Below are positions 1 to 9,139 of a stretch of DNA of 64,000 nt, in pieces. The stretch's first letter is position 1. Each line of letters opens with the position of its first letter. This DNA comes from Bacillus paramycoides (GTDB taxonomy: Bacteria > Bacillota > Bacilli > Bacillales > Bacillaceae_G), in assembly GCF_001884235.1 (NCBI RefSeq), contig NZ_MAOI01000020.1, positions 84,761 to 148,760 on the forward strand, written 5' to 3'. Both the position numbers and the translations under genes were made by a program. The notes below the pieces were generated by a model. The model was not told where the DNA came from. It saw only the letters and a program-made list of their open reading frames with translations, and made no database searches.

Positions 1-1104
1 CGTCTCTAAAGCTGGTCCATATACGATAAGCGGCTTTAAAACAGAACCAGGTTGCCGCTTTGCAAAGACACGATTAAACCCTCTCGGAACATACTCTCTT
101 CCTCCAATCGCCGCTTTAATTCCACCAGTCCGATTATCCATTAATAAAAATGCACCTTGCGCCCCGTTTTCTTTACCAGGGAAATTGCTTACATCTTGAA
201 ACTGGTTATATGCTACCTTTTGAACTTTTTCATCCATCGGTACAACAAATGTATATCCTCCGCGCAGTACTTCTTGATGAGACAAACCATATATACGTGC
301 CGCTTCATCGACAACCATATCGATATACGGCATATATGCAAGTTCGCGTTCATCTACATTTTTATAAAGAGCGATTGTCTTCCCTTGATAACGAACACTA
401 TCTTCCGCTGTTAAATAGCCTTGTTTATGCATAAGTGACAAAACAAGATCACGGCGCTCTTTACTCTTTTCCAGAGATAAGTACGGCGAATAGCCATTTG
501 GTGCTTTCGGAAGCCCAGCAAGCATCGCCCCTTCTTCTACTGTTAAATCCTCTACATTTTTATTAAAATACAATTTGGCCGCCGCTTGAATACCGTAAGC
601 TCCATGGCCGAAATAAATATGGTTCATATACATTTCAAGAAGTTGCTGTTTCGTATATTTTTGCTCTAACTGAAGAGAAATTGCGACCTCTTTCAATTTG
701 CGCGTAAATGTTTTTTCTCGAGTTAAAAAGACATTTTTAGCTAGTTGCTGCGTAATCGTACTACCGCCTTCTACCTTCTCTCCAGCTAACGTGTCTTTAT
801 AGAGCGCCCGAAATATAGAAGGATAGTCAATTCCTTGATGCTCATAAAAACGAGAATCTTCCACAGCCACAAATGCTTGCTGCACGTACTTTGGAATTTG
901 TTCAATCGGTACGAGCTCTCTATTCTCTACATATAATTTCGTAATTTCTTTTCCTTTCTGGTCAACGATACGTGATGAAGAGTGGAAAACGAGCTGCTTT
1001 TCATCCATCATATAGCCACCAGCTAACACAATAAGTTTATAGAGTACAATTGCTACTACAAACGTTGCTACCCCGCCTAATAAAGTCCACTTTACTTTCT
1101 TCAT
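1..1104 (-). CDS. pbpF: Class A penicillin-binding protein (PBP2c-like), 3' end beyond the window
   Basis: Bifunctional peptidoglycan glycosyltransferase/transpeptidase anchored in the membrane. About 368 N-terminal codons are present and the transpeptidase part lies left of base 1. One N-terminal membrane segment (about residues 5-27) is followed by glycosyltransferase family 51 motifs: VAVEDSRFYEHQG (catalytic Glu), GGSTITQQLAKN, and later EGAMLAGLPKAPN. The ATG at 1104 has a GAAGG ribosome site. It is divergent from hmoB, the arrangement seen in B. subtilis, which supports pbpF over other class A PBPs. Family call is firm; the exact paralogue name rests on synteny. Confidence 0.85.
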   Translation of the reverse strand, partial: MKKVKWTLLGGVATFVVAIVLYKLIVLAGGYMMDEKQLVFHSSSRIVDQKGKEITKLYVENRELVPIEQIPKYVQQAFVAVEDSRFYEHQGIDYPSIFRALYKDTLAGEKVEGGSTITQQLAKNVFLTREKTFTRKLKEVAISLQLEQKYTKQQLLEMYMNHIYFGHGAYGIQAAAKLYFNKNVEDLTVEEGAMLAGLPKAPNGYSPYLSLEKSKERRDLVLSLMHKQGYLTAEDSVRYQGKTIALYKNVDERELAYMPYIDMVVDEAARIYGLSHQEVLRGGYTFVVPMDEKVQKVAYNQFQDVSNFPGKENGAQGAFLLMDNRTGGIKAAIGGREYVPRGFNRVFAKRQPGSVLKPLIVYGPALET

Positions 1105-1171
1105 ACATCGGCCTTCTTTCCAAATGATGGTACATTTATTATTTGAAAAAGGACTATCTTTATGTATATAA

Positions 1172-1723
<552 letters not shown>

Positions 1724-1742
1724 GTTTTGAGTACGTGATTTG

Positions 1743-1817
1743 GGGTACAGAGACCGCGGTACATGAAATTATATTAGCGATTTTTCGAATATATCGACTT
1801 ATCAACAAATCACGACA
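1743..1817. repeat. Intergenic repeat, copy 1
   Basis: Contains a stretch reading tgaaattata....cgatttttcgaatatat that recurs at 16557-16591, each time preceded by a short GCGGTA-containing segment. It lies between hmoB and the ydbT terminator and encodes nothing visible. Short imperfect intergenic repeats of this kind are common in the B. cereus group; I cannot assign a bcr number. Confidence 0.4.
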
Positions 1818-1820
1818 CAC

Positions 1821-1858
1821 AAAAAGGAAACACCATTACACACCGGTGTTTCCTTTTT
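1821..1858. terminator. Bidirectional terminator between hmoB and ydbT
   Basis: Stem of 14 bases (AAAAAGGAAACACC / GGTGTTTCCTTTTT) around a 10-base loop. On the minus strand it overlaps the last codons and stop of the ydbT-like gene and is followed by a T run; on the plus strand it can close hmoB. Confidence 0.75.
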
Positions 1859-3260
1859 CTTTGTACCAATTATATATACGAAGTGCATCTTCTTTTCGCA
1901 TATGCTTCACTTCATAACCGCGCCCAGCTACCGCTACGGGAGTTGTACATAATTTATCTTTTCTTTGAAAATACGATTGATTATAGCCTACTGCTTGAAC
2001 ATGTCTTCGTCGCATCATTCCTGTATATTTCGAAAAATCACGGTACACGACCGTTAGTTGATTTTCTCTTATTGCATAACCGCCATTTTTATATCTAGCA
2101 TACGCAAGTAACGAAAACACGATAAATAACGGTAAAAGAACAAATAACGCAATATATTGTTTAAAATATATACTCACGCCGACAATTGGAACAGTGAGCA
2201 TGATACTTATTAACCAGCCCATAATGACATAACGACGCAACGCTGTTTTTGGTAAATGAACGATCTCCTCTTCGATTTCATAAGGTAACTCTAAATATGC
2301 GAGCAGGTGCTGTACATCTTTTTTCTTCATAAAAGGATGCAGCATCACTTCGTTACTTGCTGATCCAATACTTTGAATTGCTTCCACTTCAACAGCACAA
2401 TAACCAAATGGCTGGCGAAGAATACCTTCTTTCACAGTAATCGCTTGAATGCGGTGCAATTTTAAGACAAACTCTTTCTTTTCAAATAACCCTTGAACGA
2501 TACAAATCTCTTCCCCTTTTCGCTCAATTTTAAAGTTTGCATATTTTAACACATATCCAGCCGTAGAAATAATCCATGAAATCGCCATTAAAATTACTGC
2601 AATCAAAATTAGTTTATAGACACCATTCCCCATCACATACGCTTCTATTTTATTTGTGAACCTTTCCGGAAGAACATAATCAAACTTTGTGTAAAGAAGT
2701 ACTAGTCCAGAAAACACTAGTCCGAACCGACCAGATGTAATCGCTGCTGCTAAAACTTCTTTCGATGTTAACTGATAAACCGTCTTGCTTTCTTCCTCTT
2801 CTATTTCTTCATTTACGGTAATTTCTTTCTTATGTAATAAAGAGATTAAATGTTTTGCTTCCTCTTCCTTAATACCCGCTAACATCACTTCTGGCTCACT
2901 ACCGCCGCCCGCTACTTCTATATTTAACTTCGTAAGTCCAAGTATTTGATAAATGATGTTAGAAGACGTACTGATATTTTGCACACGGTCTTTATTTAAG
3001 TAGCTTTCCTTCTTTACAAAGACACCGTGCTTTATATGTAAAATATTATTCTCAATCCAGTACACTTTAAAATACCATTTAATTGCTGAAAAAATAGCCA
3101 TAATGCATAAAATAAACAAAAGGAAAAGATAAAATAAATACCAAGGTTCCACTTGTTCATCAGGTTTAAATAAAACAAGAATAATAAGTGGCAACAAACT
3201 CGCAACCCTAATACCTAATAATATCGTGATTGGATGTTGCCTCTTATACATCCTCATCAC
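1836..3260 (-). CDS. ydbT: YdbT-like bacterial PH-domain membrane protein, copy 1
   Basis: 474-residue membrane protein of the bPH2 (DUF304) family. It has N-terminal membrane helices, then repeated PH-like modules separated by further membrane helix pairs (about residues 175-240 and 345-390). Repeated signatures NxLHIKxG and QAITVKEGILRQPFGYC are visible. In B. subtilis YdbS/YdbT contribute to resistance to antimicrobial peptides such as amylocyclicin and belong to the cell-envelope stress response; the same role is inferred here. Its start overlaps the 3' end of ydbS by 17 bases, so translation is coupled. A close paralogue lies at 5496-6944. Confidence 0.75.
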   Translation of the reverse strand: MMRMYKRQHPITILLGIRVASLLPLIILVLFKPDEQVEPWYLFYLFLLFILCIMAIFSAIKWYFKVYWIENNILHIKHGVFVKKESYLNKDRVQNISTSSNIIYQILGLTKLNIEVAGGGSEPEVMLAGIKEEEAKHLISLLHKKEITVNEEIEEEESKTVYQLTSKEVLAAAITSGRFGLVFSGLVLLYTKFDYVLPERFTNKIEAYVMGNGVYKLILIAVILMAISWIISTAGYVLKYANFKIERKGEEICIVQGLFEKKEFVLKLHRIQAITVKEGILRQPFGYCAVEVEAIQSIGSASNEVMLHPFMKKKDVQHLLAYLELPYEIEEEIVHLPKTALRRYVIMGWLISIMLTVPIVGVSIYFKQYIALFVLLPLFIVFSLLAYARYKNGGYAIRENQLTVVYRDFSKYTGMMRRRHVQAVGYNQSYFQRKDKLCTTPVAVAGRGYEVKHMRKEDALRIYNWYKEKGNTGV

Positions 3261-3720
3261 TCACCTTCGCCAGTTCTCCAATTTGTCTTTTTAACTGTTC
3301 TGCTTCTTCTTTCGTTAAACCAGGAATACTATGAGAAGTTGCCGCTGTTGAAATGTGTAATTCTGCTAAATTATACTTTCTCATAATTGGCCCCTGTTCA
3401 ATCGTAACGTGCTGCACACGAATCATTGGAATAAGTACTCGCTTTACAACGAACATGCCCTTTTGAATTTCAATCTCTTCTTCATTTAACCTATAACTAT
3501 AATAGCGTTGACGTAAATTTGGAAATACAAAATAATCAAGCGGTATGTATATAATGGCTCCCGTTACTAGCAATCCAAACAACCAGCCCCACCAATGAAA
3601 ATTAATCATAAAAAAGAAATATGCAATTACGACTGCTAGTATAACTGCTGCTCCAATTAAAGCGTGAATTCTCCACACTTTAAGCATATTAGAATGAATC
3701 TCTCTTTCTAACGGTTGCAT
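3244..3720 (-). CDS. ydbS: YdbS-like PH-domain membrane protein, copy 1
   Basis: 158-residue bPH2 (DUF304) protein with two N-terminal membrane helices (about residues 16-62) and one PH-like module containing LIPMIRVQHVTIEQGPIMRKY. First gene of a two-gene operon; its end overlaps ydbT. Together they form a membrane complex thought to protect the envelope. Almost the same protein is encoded at 6928-7404, with the same 17-base overlap. No convincing SigW-type promoter was seen upstream. Confidence 0.75.
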   Translation of the reverse strand: MQPLEREIHSNMLKVWRIHALIGAAVILAVVIAYFFFMINFHWWGWLFGLLVTGAIIYIPLDYFVFPNLRQRYYSYRLNEEEIEIQKGMFVVKRVLIPMIRVQHVTIEQGPIMRKYNLAELHISTAATSHSIPGLTKEEAEQLKRQIGELAKVSDEDV

Positions 3721-3831
3721 GACATCACTCCAACTATATGAATTTATTAATTACATATTAGTTGTTATATACATTTTTGTAAATTTATAGTTTTCTACAT
3801 CGTATCAAGAACTTCTTTAAAATTCCCTTCA

Positions 3832-3981
3832 TTAATTGAATACACTTGAAGCCGGATGTAATCTATAAAGAAAGAAGAGCCGATAGCCGCTCTTCTTTCT
3901 ACAAATCATTTCTTCTATCACACGCAAATAATGTTTTTTAGGACGTTGTTTTTTCCAATCATAAAACTTTACTTCGAGCAC
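3832..3981 (-). CDS. Small basic protein of unknown function
   Basis: GTG start with AAAGGAG 9 bases upstream, 49 residues, very basic and aromatic at the N-terminus (LEVKFYDWKKQRPKKHYLRVIEE). A hairpin at 3868-3900 (AGAAAGAAGAGC stem) lies inside the 3' part, so the natural product may end differently. I do not recognise it. The rest of 3721-4090 shows only this hairpin and a short ACACTAT/ATAGTGT hairpin at 4008-4025. Confidence 0.35.
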   Translation of the reverse strand: MLEVKFYDWKKQRPKKHYLRVIEEMICRKKSGYRLFFLYRLHPASSVFN

Positions 3982-4092
3982 TATAATTCACTCCTTTTAA
4001 TAAAAAAACACTATAAAAATAGTGTAATCCTACAACATCATAGCCTCACACATCAATTATATAAAAATAAAGCTAGTTTTTTATAAATTTTT

Positions 4093-4180
4093 TGATATAA
4101 TTACATACGGGAAACGGGAAGAATTTTGTCTTCCCTTGTGTTTTTATTTGCATCTAGTTCTTTTGCTAGATGCTTTTTTT
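4093..4180 (+). promoter_or_regulatory. Extended -10 promoter followed by a terminator-containing leader
   Basis: TGaTATAAT at 4093-4101 is a consensus extended -10. About 10 bases further the sequence forms GGGAAGA/TCTTCCC (4116-4135), then a strong terminator GCATCTAG/CTAGATGC plus seven T (about 4152-4178). The next gene's ribosome site lies about 30 bases beyond. The arrangement suggests either an attenuated leader or a short RNA of about 70 bases. No known riboswitch class was recognised. Confidence 0.45.
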
Positions 4181-4221
4181 ATATCATTTTACATAACTTA
4201 TATAGTAAGAGGATGATCCCA

Positions 4222-4605
4222 TTGAAAAAATTTGCCGTTAGTTATTTAACATGCTTACTAGTTTTCTCTATTGTTGTGAATATTTTACAGTATACACTAA
4301 TTCCAAATTATGCAGATTCATGGGGGCCGATTTGGGTATCCATTATTATGTATGCCATTCTTGGAAGTATTCCTGTTCTTATTGGTTGTTTATTAGGGGA
4401 GTTTTGTTATAGAAAAGTAAAAAGAAGTCACGAATTAAAAGTTGGAATTCCTGTATTTATACTGTTAGGTATTTCCTACAATCATTTATTCTTTATGTGG
4501 TTTAACAACAGAGATTTTCTATCCTTTAATTTAGAAGCCTTTTTGGACACCGGCCTTCCTATTACTTTATCATCTTTAATGTTTTACCTTATAAGACGGC
4601 GGTAA
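4222..4605 (+). CDS. Small four-helix membrane protein, unknown function
   Basis: 127 residues if started at TTG 4222, which has AGAGG nine bases upstream; an ATG three codons earlier sits on top of the ribosome site. Four hydrophobic segments are visible (about residues 5-25, 35-60, 75-95, 108-125). The segment VLIGCLLGEFCYR resembles ILGGCLLGELLFR in the broken gene at 4967-5399, so the two are probably paralogues. A terminator-bearing leader precedes it. Function unknown. Confidence 0.65.
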   Translation: MKKFAVSYLTCLLVFSIVVNILQYTLIPNYADSWGPIWVSIIMYAILGSIPVLIGCLLGEFCYRKVKRSHELKVGIPVFILLGISYNHLFFMWFNNRDFLSFNLEAFLDTGLPITLSSLMFYLIRRR

Positions 4606-4623
4606 TTCTTTATTCACTAAATA

Positions 4624-4667
4624 AAAAAATGTTATTACTTCTCTTTATTTAAGTAATAACATTTTTA
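4624..4667. terminator. Bidirectional terminator
   Basis: AAAAATGTTATTACTT pairs with AAGTAATAACATTTTT around a 10-base loop, between two convergent genes; A/T runs on both sides let it work in both directions. Confidence 0.8.
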
Positions 4668-4679
4668 TTTATAAACTAC

Positions 4680-4946
4680 TTAACAAATTTGCTTCCAACT
4701 AGCATCCTTTATATCTTCACTAGTCGGTTTTCTAACTAATCCAGCACATCGCTTTTCACAAGCACCAAACACAATGAAATTTTTCTGCGCTTGTCTTAAC
4801 GAAGTTTCATTTGCGCCGCCTTCAAGGTCAGGATCTTTAAACTGAACAGGATCATCTTCCCAATAACATATTTTACAAATTTCATATGTACCTGGTGGTT
4901 CTTCTTCTAATGTTTTATATCCGCAGCATGGGCAAGTGTATTTCAT
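4680..4946 (-). CDS. CPCC-type cysteine-rich small protein
   Basis: 88 residues. The N-terminus YTCPCCGYKT followed by EICKICYWEDD gives two CxxC knuckles, the pattern of the Cys-rich CPCC family, expected to bind zinc. A PDLEGGANETSLRQAQKNF segment follows and is typical of the family; a third cysteine pair (ACEKRC) lies near residue 70. Such proteins are often found near toxin-immunity or orphan loci, but no partner is evident here. Function unknown. Confidence 0.7.
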   Translation of the reverse strand: MKYTCPCCGYKTLEEEPPGTYEICKICYWEDDPVQFKDPDLEGGANETSLRQAQKNFIVFGACEKRCAGLVRKPTSEDIKDASWKQIC

Positions 4947-4966
4947 TTGGTCACTCCATTATCAAC

Positions 4967-5399
4967 TTATTTTCTCTCCCATATATTCCGACTCACAAAG
5001 AATGTAACAGCGCAAATCATAGTCATCCCCATGAAATACATCATTTGAAGAGTACTAGAATCTTCATATGTAGTTGGAATTCCTATCGTTACGAAAAAAA
5101 AGATAAAAACAATATTAAAAGCTAAAAGCAGATATAATATAGCTTGATTTAAATGGTAAAATGATAAATCTAAACAATAACTCTCCAAGAAGACATCCAC
5201 CTAAAATAATAGGTGTTCCAAAATACAATGTAAGGACTCCCATTTGCGAAGTAGCTTGAATTAAATTTCCAAGTACGGTCGAAGTCTCCTCATTAAATCT
5301 TTCCATTCTATCATATAACTCAAGTACCGTTAATGAAACAAATAAACTTAATATAGAAAATGAATACGGAATTAAAAATTTGCTCATTCTCAATCTCAT
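4967..5399 (-). pseudogene. Frameshifted small membrane protein gene
   Basis: The first frame (from ATG 5399, or ATG 5387) reads through GCLLGELLFRFI and then stops. The sense continues in the next frame as HLNQAILYLLLAFNIVFIFFF and ends WERK at 4967. The two halves together give four hydrophobic segments like the gene at 4222-4605. A one-base change near 5150-5180 would rejoin them. It is either a decayed gene or a sequence error; overlapping genes are less likely because the second frame lacks its own good ribosome site. Confidence 0.5.
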
Positions 5400-5456
5400 T
5401 CACCTTACTTTTTTGCTTCACATATATTACTCATTATTTTCTACCATTTTCACATA

Positions 5457-5488
5457 GAAAAATAACCCGTCTTCCACGAAAGACGAGC
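5457..5488 (-). terminator. Terminator of the second ydbST operon
   Basis: On the minus strand CTCGTCTT pairs with AAGACGGG and is followed by TTATTTTTC, just after the stop of the ydbT copy. Confidence 0.65.
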
Positions 5489-5495
5489 CATTCAA

Positions 5496-6944
5496 TTAAC
5501 TCTCACTTATTCTCTTCTTATACCAATCCTGCATTCTCTCCGCATCTTCTACTCTTATATGCTCTAATTTATAACTCGATGATGCACTAGAAAACTTGTA
5601 CGTACATAAATGTGCTCGGCGCTGGAAATATGATTGTGTCTTCTCAATTGATTGAACGTGTCTTCTTCTTACAAGCCCTGTATATTTCCCGACACTGCGA
5701 TACACAATTGTAATTTGCTCTCCTTTGACGCTGTAACCATTTGTTTTAAATGTTGCATATCCAAGTGTAAAGATGAGGATAGCGAGCGGTAATAAAGCCC
5801 ACATAATGACGTACTTTTCAAAGTATATACTTATTCCCGTAATCGGAATTGCCAGCATGGCGAAGAGTAGAAAACTATCTATTAAATAACGACGCAACGC
5901 TGCTTTTGGTAATGATGTAATGTTTGTATTCAGTTCATATGGTAATTGTAAATGCGCAAGTAAATCTTGCACACGATCTTTTCGAATGATCGGATGCAGC
6001 GTAACCTTTTCCTCTTTTCCCTCACTTTGAATTACTTCTACTTGCACAGCACAGTAACCGAACGGTTGGCGTAAAATACCTTCTCTTATTGTAATCCCTT
6101 GAATGCGGTGTAACTTTAGTACAAGTTCTTTCCTTTCAAGCAAACCTTGAGAAATACGGACTTCATCATTTCTTCGATTCACCGTGAAATTCCCATGTTT
6201 TAACGCGTAACCGATTGTGGATATAATCCAAGAAACGACGAGGAAAATGGCTACCATGTAAATCCAGCCATATATATCATGATCCATTACATACGACTCT
6301 ACTCGATTTTTTATCCATTTCGGAATGTACTCATCCACTTGGTTATAAACGAAAAGTATTAAAGAGAATAGTAATCCAAATTGGCCCGATGTAACAGATG
6401 CTAACAAAATTTCTTTCCAAGTTAATTTGTATTCTGTCGCTTGTTTTTCCTCTGTAATGATTTCTTTTTCTACTACTTCTTCTGATGTTTCTTCTGTTTC
6501 TGCTGTTTTTACTGCCTTAGCTGGCTCATTTAGCATCACAATGAGCTCTGTCGCCTCTTCTATCGTAATACCAGCTAAACTAACTTCCGGATCATTTCCT
6601 CCGCCAGCTGTTTCGATTTTAATTTTCTTTAAACCGAGTATTTGATATAACACGCTCGAACTTGTATTAATCGTTTGAACACGTTCTTTATTTAAGTAAC
6701 TCTCCTTTTTCACAAAGAGGCCTTGCTTAATGTGCAATACGTTATTTTCGACCCAGTATACTGTGTAATACCATTTTTCAATCACTGAAAAAATCGTAAT
6801 TAAGGCGAATCCAGCGGGAACTAAATACCAAAATGGGAACTTTCCGTTTAAACTAAACATGAAAATAATTAATGGTAAAAAGTCTGTTACTTTTAATTCT
6901 AATAACATCGTGATTGGATGCTGCCTCTTATACATCCTCATCAC
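5496..6944 (-). CDS. ydbT: YdbT-like bacterial PH-domain membrane protein, copy 2
   Basis: 482-residue paralogue of the protein at 1836-3260, sharing the start MMRMYKRQHPIT, the NVLHIKQG and GITIREGILRQPFGYC signatures and the overall order of membrane helices and bPH2 modules. It has an extra acidic linker of about 20 residues (TEETSEEVVEKEIITEE, near 150-170). Its start overlaps ydbS copy 2 by 17 bases. Envelope protection role inferred from the family. The duplication is ancient enough for clear protein divergence while the operon junction stayed nearly identical. Confidence 0.75.
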   Translation of the reverse strand: MMRMYKRQHPITMLLELKVTDFLPLIIFMFSLNGKFPFWYLVPAGFALITIFSVIEKWYYTVYWVENNVLHIKQGLFVKKESYLNKERVQTINTSSSVLYQILGLKKIKIETAGGGNDPEVSLAGITIEEATELIVMLNEPAKAVKTAETEETSEEVVEKEIITEEKQATEYKLTWKEILLASVTSGQFGLLFSLILFVYNQVDEYIPKWIKNRVESYVMDHDIYGWIYMVAIFLVVSWIISTIGYALKHGNFTVNRRNDEVRISQGLLERKELVLKLHRIQGITIREGILRQPFGYCAVQVEVIQSEGKEEKVTLHPIIRKDRVQDLLAHLQLPYELNTNITSLPKAALRRYLIDSFLLFAMLAIPITGISIYFEKYVIMWALLPLAILIFTLGYATFKTNGYSVKGEQITIVYRSVGKYTGLVRRRHVQSIEKTQSYFQRRAHLCTYKFSSASSSYKLEHIRVEDAERMQDWYKKRISES

Positions 6945-7404
6945 TCACCTTCGCTAATTCTGCGATTTTCGTTTTTAGCATCTCTGCTTCATACATCGTT
7001 AAACCTGGGATGCTATGAGAAGTTGCCGCCGTTGAAATATGCAGTTCTGCTAATCCGTATTGTCTCATAATTGGCCCTTGCTCAATCGTTACGTGCTGTA
7101 CACGAATCATCGGAACTAATACACGTTTTATAACGAAAAGACCGTGTTGAATTTCAAGCTCTTCTTCATTTAATTGATAGCTATAATAACGCTGACGCAA
7201 TTTCGGAAACGTAAAGTAATCAAACGGCGTATACACGATTGTTAATCCGATGAGCACATAGAAAATCCAAGCCCACCAATTAAACTTAATCATAAGGAAA
7301 AGATATGCCAAAATGACTATAATACTAATTCCTAGCTCAATTAAGGAACGCGTTTTCCACACCTTGACCATGTCAGGGTGAATTTCATTTTTCAATGGCT
7401 GCAT
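6928..7404 (-). CDS. ydbS: YdbS-like PH-domain membrane protein, copy 2
   Basis: 158 residues, same length as copy 1, with two N-terminal helices and the module LVPMIRVQHVTIEQGPIMRQY; ends AKVSDEDV like copy 1. First gene of the duplicated operon. The upstream 80 bases share the same TTTGGAGTGGTTACATG-like ribosome site layout but no recognised promoter. Confidence 0.75.
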   Translation of the reverse strand: MQPLKNEIHPDMVKVWKTRSLIELGISIIVILAYLFLMIKFNWWAWIFYVLIGLTIVYTPFDYFTFPKLRQRYYSYQLNEEELEIQHGLFVIKRVLVPMIRVQHVTIEQGPIMRQYGLAELHISTAATSHSIPGLTMYEAEMLKTKIAELAKVSDEDV

Positions 7405-7487
7405 GTAACCACTCCAAATCTAGTAATCTAATATATGAATTCTCTTAAGTTACATTTTACATAATTTCACAGAAAATGAGAATGCTA

Positions 7488-7667
7488 TTATTTCCCTTCT
7501 TCCTTGTCTTTTTTCTCAGGAATAAAATATCCGAACCAAAGTAGCCAAATGAAACCAATTAACGAAAACCAACCTTTATCACCTTGAAAAGCATCAATCA
7601 TACTTGGGATTTTATAAACCCCAATAAATCCAAGAAAACCGAGCCACCAATTTTTCTGCATTCTCAT
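7488..7667 (-). CDS. Small tryptophan-rich membrane protein
   Basis: 59 residues from ATG 7667, which has AAGGAGG seven bases upstream; the ribosome site lies in the end of the TetR gene whose stop is two bases away, so the two are translationally coupled. Two hydrophobic segments (WWLGFLGFIGVYKI and WFSLIGFIWLLWFGYF) and a charged KKDKEEGK tail. It is probably the regulated target or partner of the TetR protein. Function unknown. Confidence 0.65.
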   Translation of the reverse strand: MRMQKNWWLGFLGFIGVYKIPSMIDAFQGDKGWFSLIGFIWLLWFGYFIPEKKDKEEGK

Positions 7668-7669
7668 CT

Positions 7670-8251
7670 CTATTCCTCCTTCATTACATTTTTCACATTT
7701 TGAATCCAAATTTCTTTATACTTTAAATTGAATCCCATTAACATGTAGTTGTTCATATTATCAATAACGAGCGCTAACGTATGAGCGTTTGCTTCTGTTG
7801 CATGTTGCGACACAACTCCCAGCTCCACACCTTTTTTCAATAAATCGTGAAATCCATTTAAGAACTCTTCTTGTATTTCAAATAAGCGTTTCTGATACTT
7901 TTCATTTCGCGTCGCAGTTACAATAAATTCATTTATAACGCGGAGTATTTCTTGTTCCCCTTCATACCCAGACAACATATGTAAGCCATCTGCGATTAAT
8001 TTTTCTTCAAATTTTTCTTTCGTATATTGTTCTTTATCGAAGTAATTGGCGAAATGATACCCAGAAAAAATCTCTTCAAATAAAAAATCAACTAGCGCTT
8101 CTTTAGACGGGAAATGATAATAAATAGCTGGCTTTGATATTCCAACTTCTTTCGCAATCATTGAAAGACTTATCTTCTCAATACCATGCTCTGCCATTAG
8201 TTTAAATGATGCTTCTACAATGTTCTGCGATGTTTGTATATTTTTTGTCAT
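7670..8251 (-). CDS. TetR/AcrR family transcriptional regulator
   Basis: 193 residues. N-terminal helix-turn-helix: SLSMIAKEVGISKPAIYYHFPSKEALVDFLF (residues about 25-57), the TetR signature. The C-terminal ligand domain has no recognisable specificity. It is in an operon with the small membrane protein downstream and is divergent from a lipoprotein gene; the 30-base gap contains a possible ATACC/GGTAT operator. No clear ribosome site precedes the ATG, so the message may be leaderless. Confidence 0.85.
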   Translation of the reverse strand: MTKNIQTSQNIVEASFKLMAEHGIEKISLSMIAKEVGISKPAIYYHFPSKEALVDFLFEEIFSGYHFANYFDKEQYTKEKFEEKLIADGLHMLSGYEGEQEILRVINEFIVTATRNEKYQKRLFEIQEEFLNGFHDLLKKGVELGVVSQHATEANAHTLALVIDNMNNYMLMGFNLKYKEIWIQNVKNVMKEE

Positions 8252-8282
8252 ATAATAAAGATACCATTACTAGAGGGTATAT

Positions 8283-8612
8283 ATGGAAATAAAAAAGAAG
8301 AATATTGGTATATTTTTATTTTCCGCTTTAATATTTACTATTTTAGTAGGGTGTAATGTGGAAAATAATAAAGAAGAAGAAATCATTACTAAAGCAAAAG
8401 AAGAAACTATTAAATACTTCAAGGAGAAGGAAAACGTAGATGTAACTATTACTAAACATAAATTCACTCCAAATGATCTTCAAACAATTTTTATATCTGG
8501 TTATGTAACAGATGACAAAAATAAAGAATTTAGTGTTGCAGTTGAATACGCTAATAACTATTATATCAGTACCATTTCAACCACCAAAAATTTCGAACTA
8601 AAACATGATTAG
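8283..8612 (+). CDS. Small lipoprotein, DUF1433-like
   Basis: 109 residues with a lipoprotein signal: KKK start, hydrophobic core and lipobox ILVGC at about residue 24. After an acidic linker the folded part has HKFTPNDLQTIFISGYVTDD and a NKEFSVAVEY strand, a pattern like the DUF1433 lipoproteins of Bacillus. GAGGGT ribosome site. Expected on the outer face of the membrane. Divergent from the TetR gene. Function unknown. Confidence 0.6.
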   Translation: MEIKKKNIGIFLFSALIFTILVGCNVENNKEEEIITKAKEETIKYFKEKENVDVTITKHKFTPNDLQTIFISGYVTDDKNKEFSVAVEYANNYYISTISTTKNFELKHD

Positions 8613-8670
8613 TTAACGGTTCGTTGAAATATCTTTTCTTTATAAAAATCCAAAATAAACCTATACCGTC

Positions 8671-8707
8671 AAAAACACTCGTAGATTGTATCTACGAGTG
8701 TTTTTTT
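8671..8707 (+). terminator. Rho-independent terminator
   Basis: AAACACTCGTAGAT / ATCTACGAGTGTTT with a three-base loop followed by T residues; ends the lipoprotein transcript. Confidence 0.85.
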
Positions 8708-8905
8708 ACAATCCTTAAGTACAGTCGAGAAACATACAAGCTATTAAAAACCGTGGGGACACCTATAAATATTTCAAAAGCAATAAAATAATCTCTAAAC
8801 ACGGAAAATATGAATAAATCAGGAAAAGTTTACAGTTCACATAAAAGTAAGGGAATATATGGTATGTTATTATTAAGATCTAAATATATAAGGGGTGAAA
8901 TAAAG

Positions 8906-9103
8906 GTGGAAGCTGAAACGAAATCAAAGATTTGGGAATACGTTGGCTGGGGGGCTATTGTTATTGTCGGAGCTATTGCAACTTTTGGCGTTATGATGCT
9001 AATATTTGGCGATCCCAAAACTAAATACAAATCTCAAGAAGTTACAACGGAGAAACAAGAAATCACTATTACAAATCAACAATTTACTTCTAAAAAAGCA
9101 TAA
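8906..9103 (+). CDS. Small single-span membrane protein
   Basis: 65 residues from GTG 8906, chosen because AGGGGTGA lies seven bases upstream. One membrane helix (WGAIVIVGAIATFGVMMLIF, residues about 14-33) and a polar threonine/glutamate-rich tail. It precedes a YjcZ-type peptide gene by 36 bases and may be co-transcribed. Not recognised. Confidence 0.55.
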   Translation: MEAETKSKIWEYVGWGAIVIVGAIATFGVMMLIFGDPKTKYKSQEVTTEKQEITITNQQFTSKKA

Positions 9104-9139
9104 AGTAAAATAACCCCATAAAAAACAAGGGGCGTTAAT

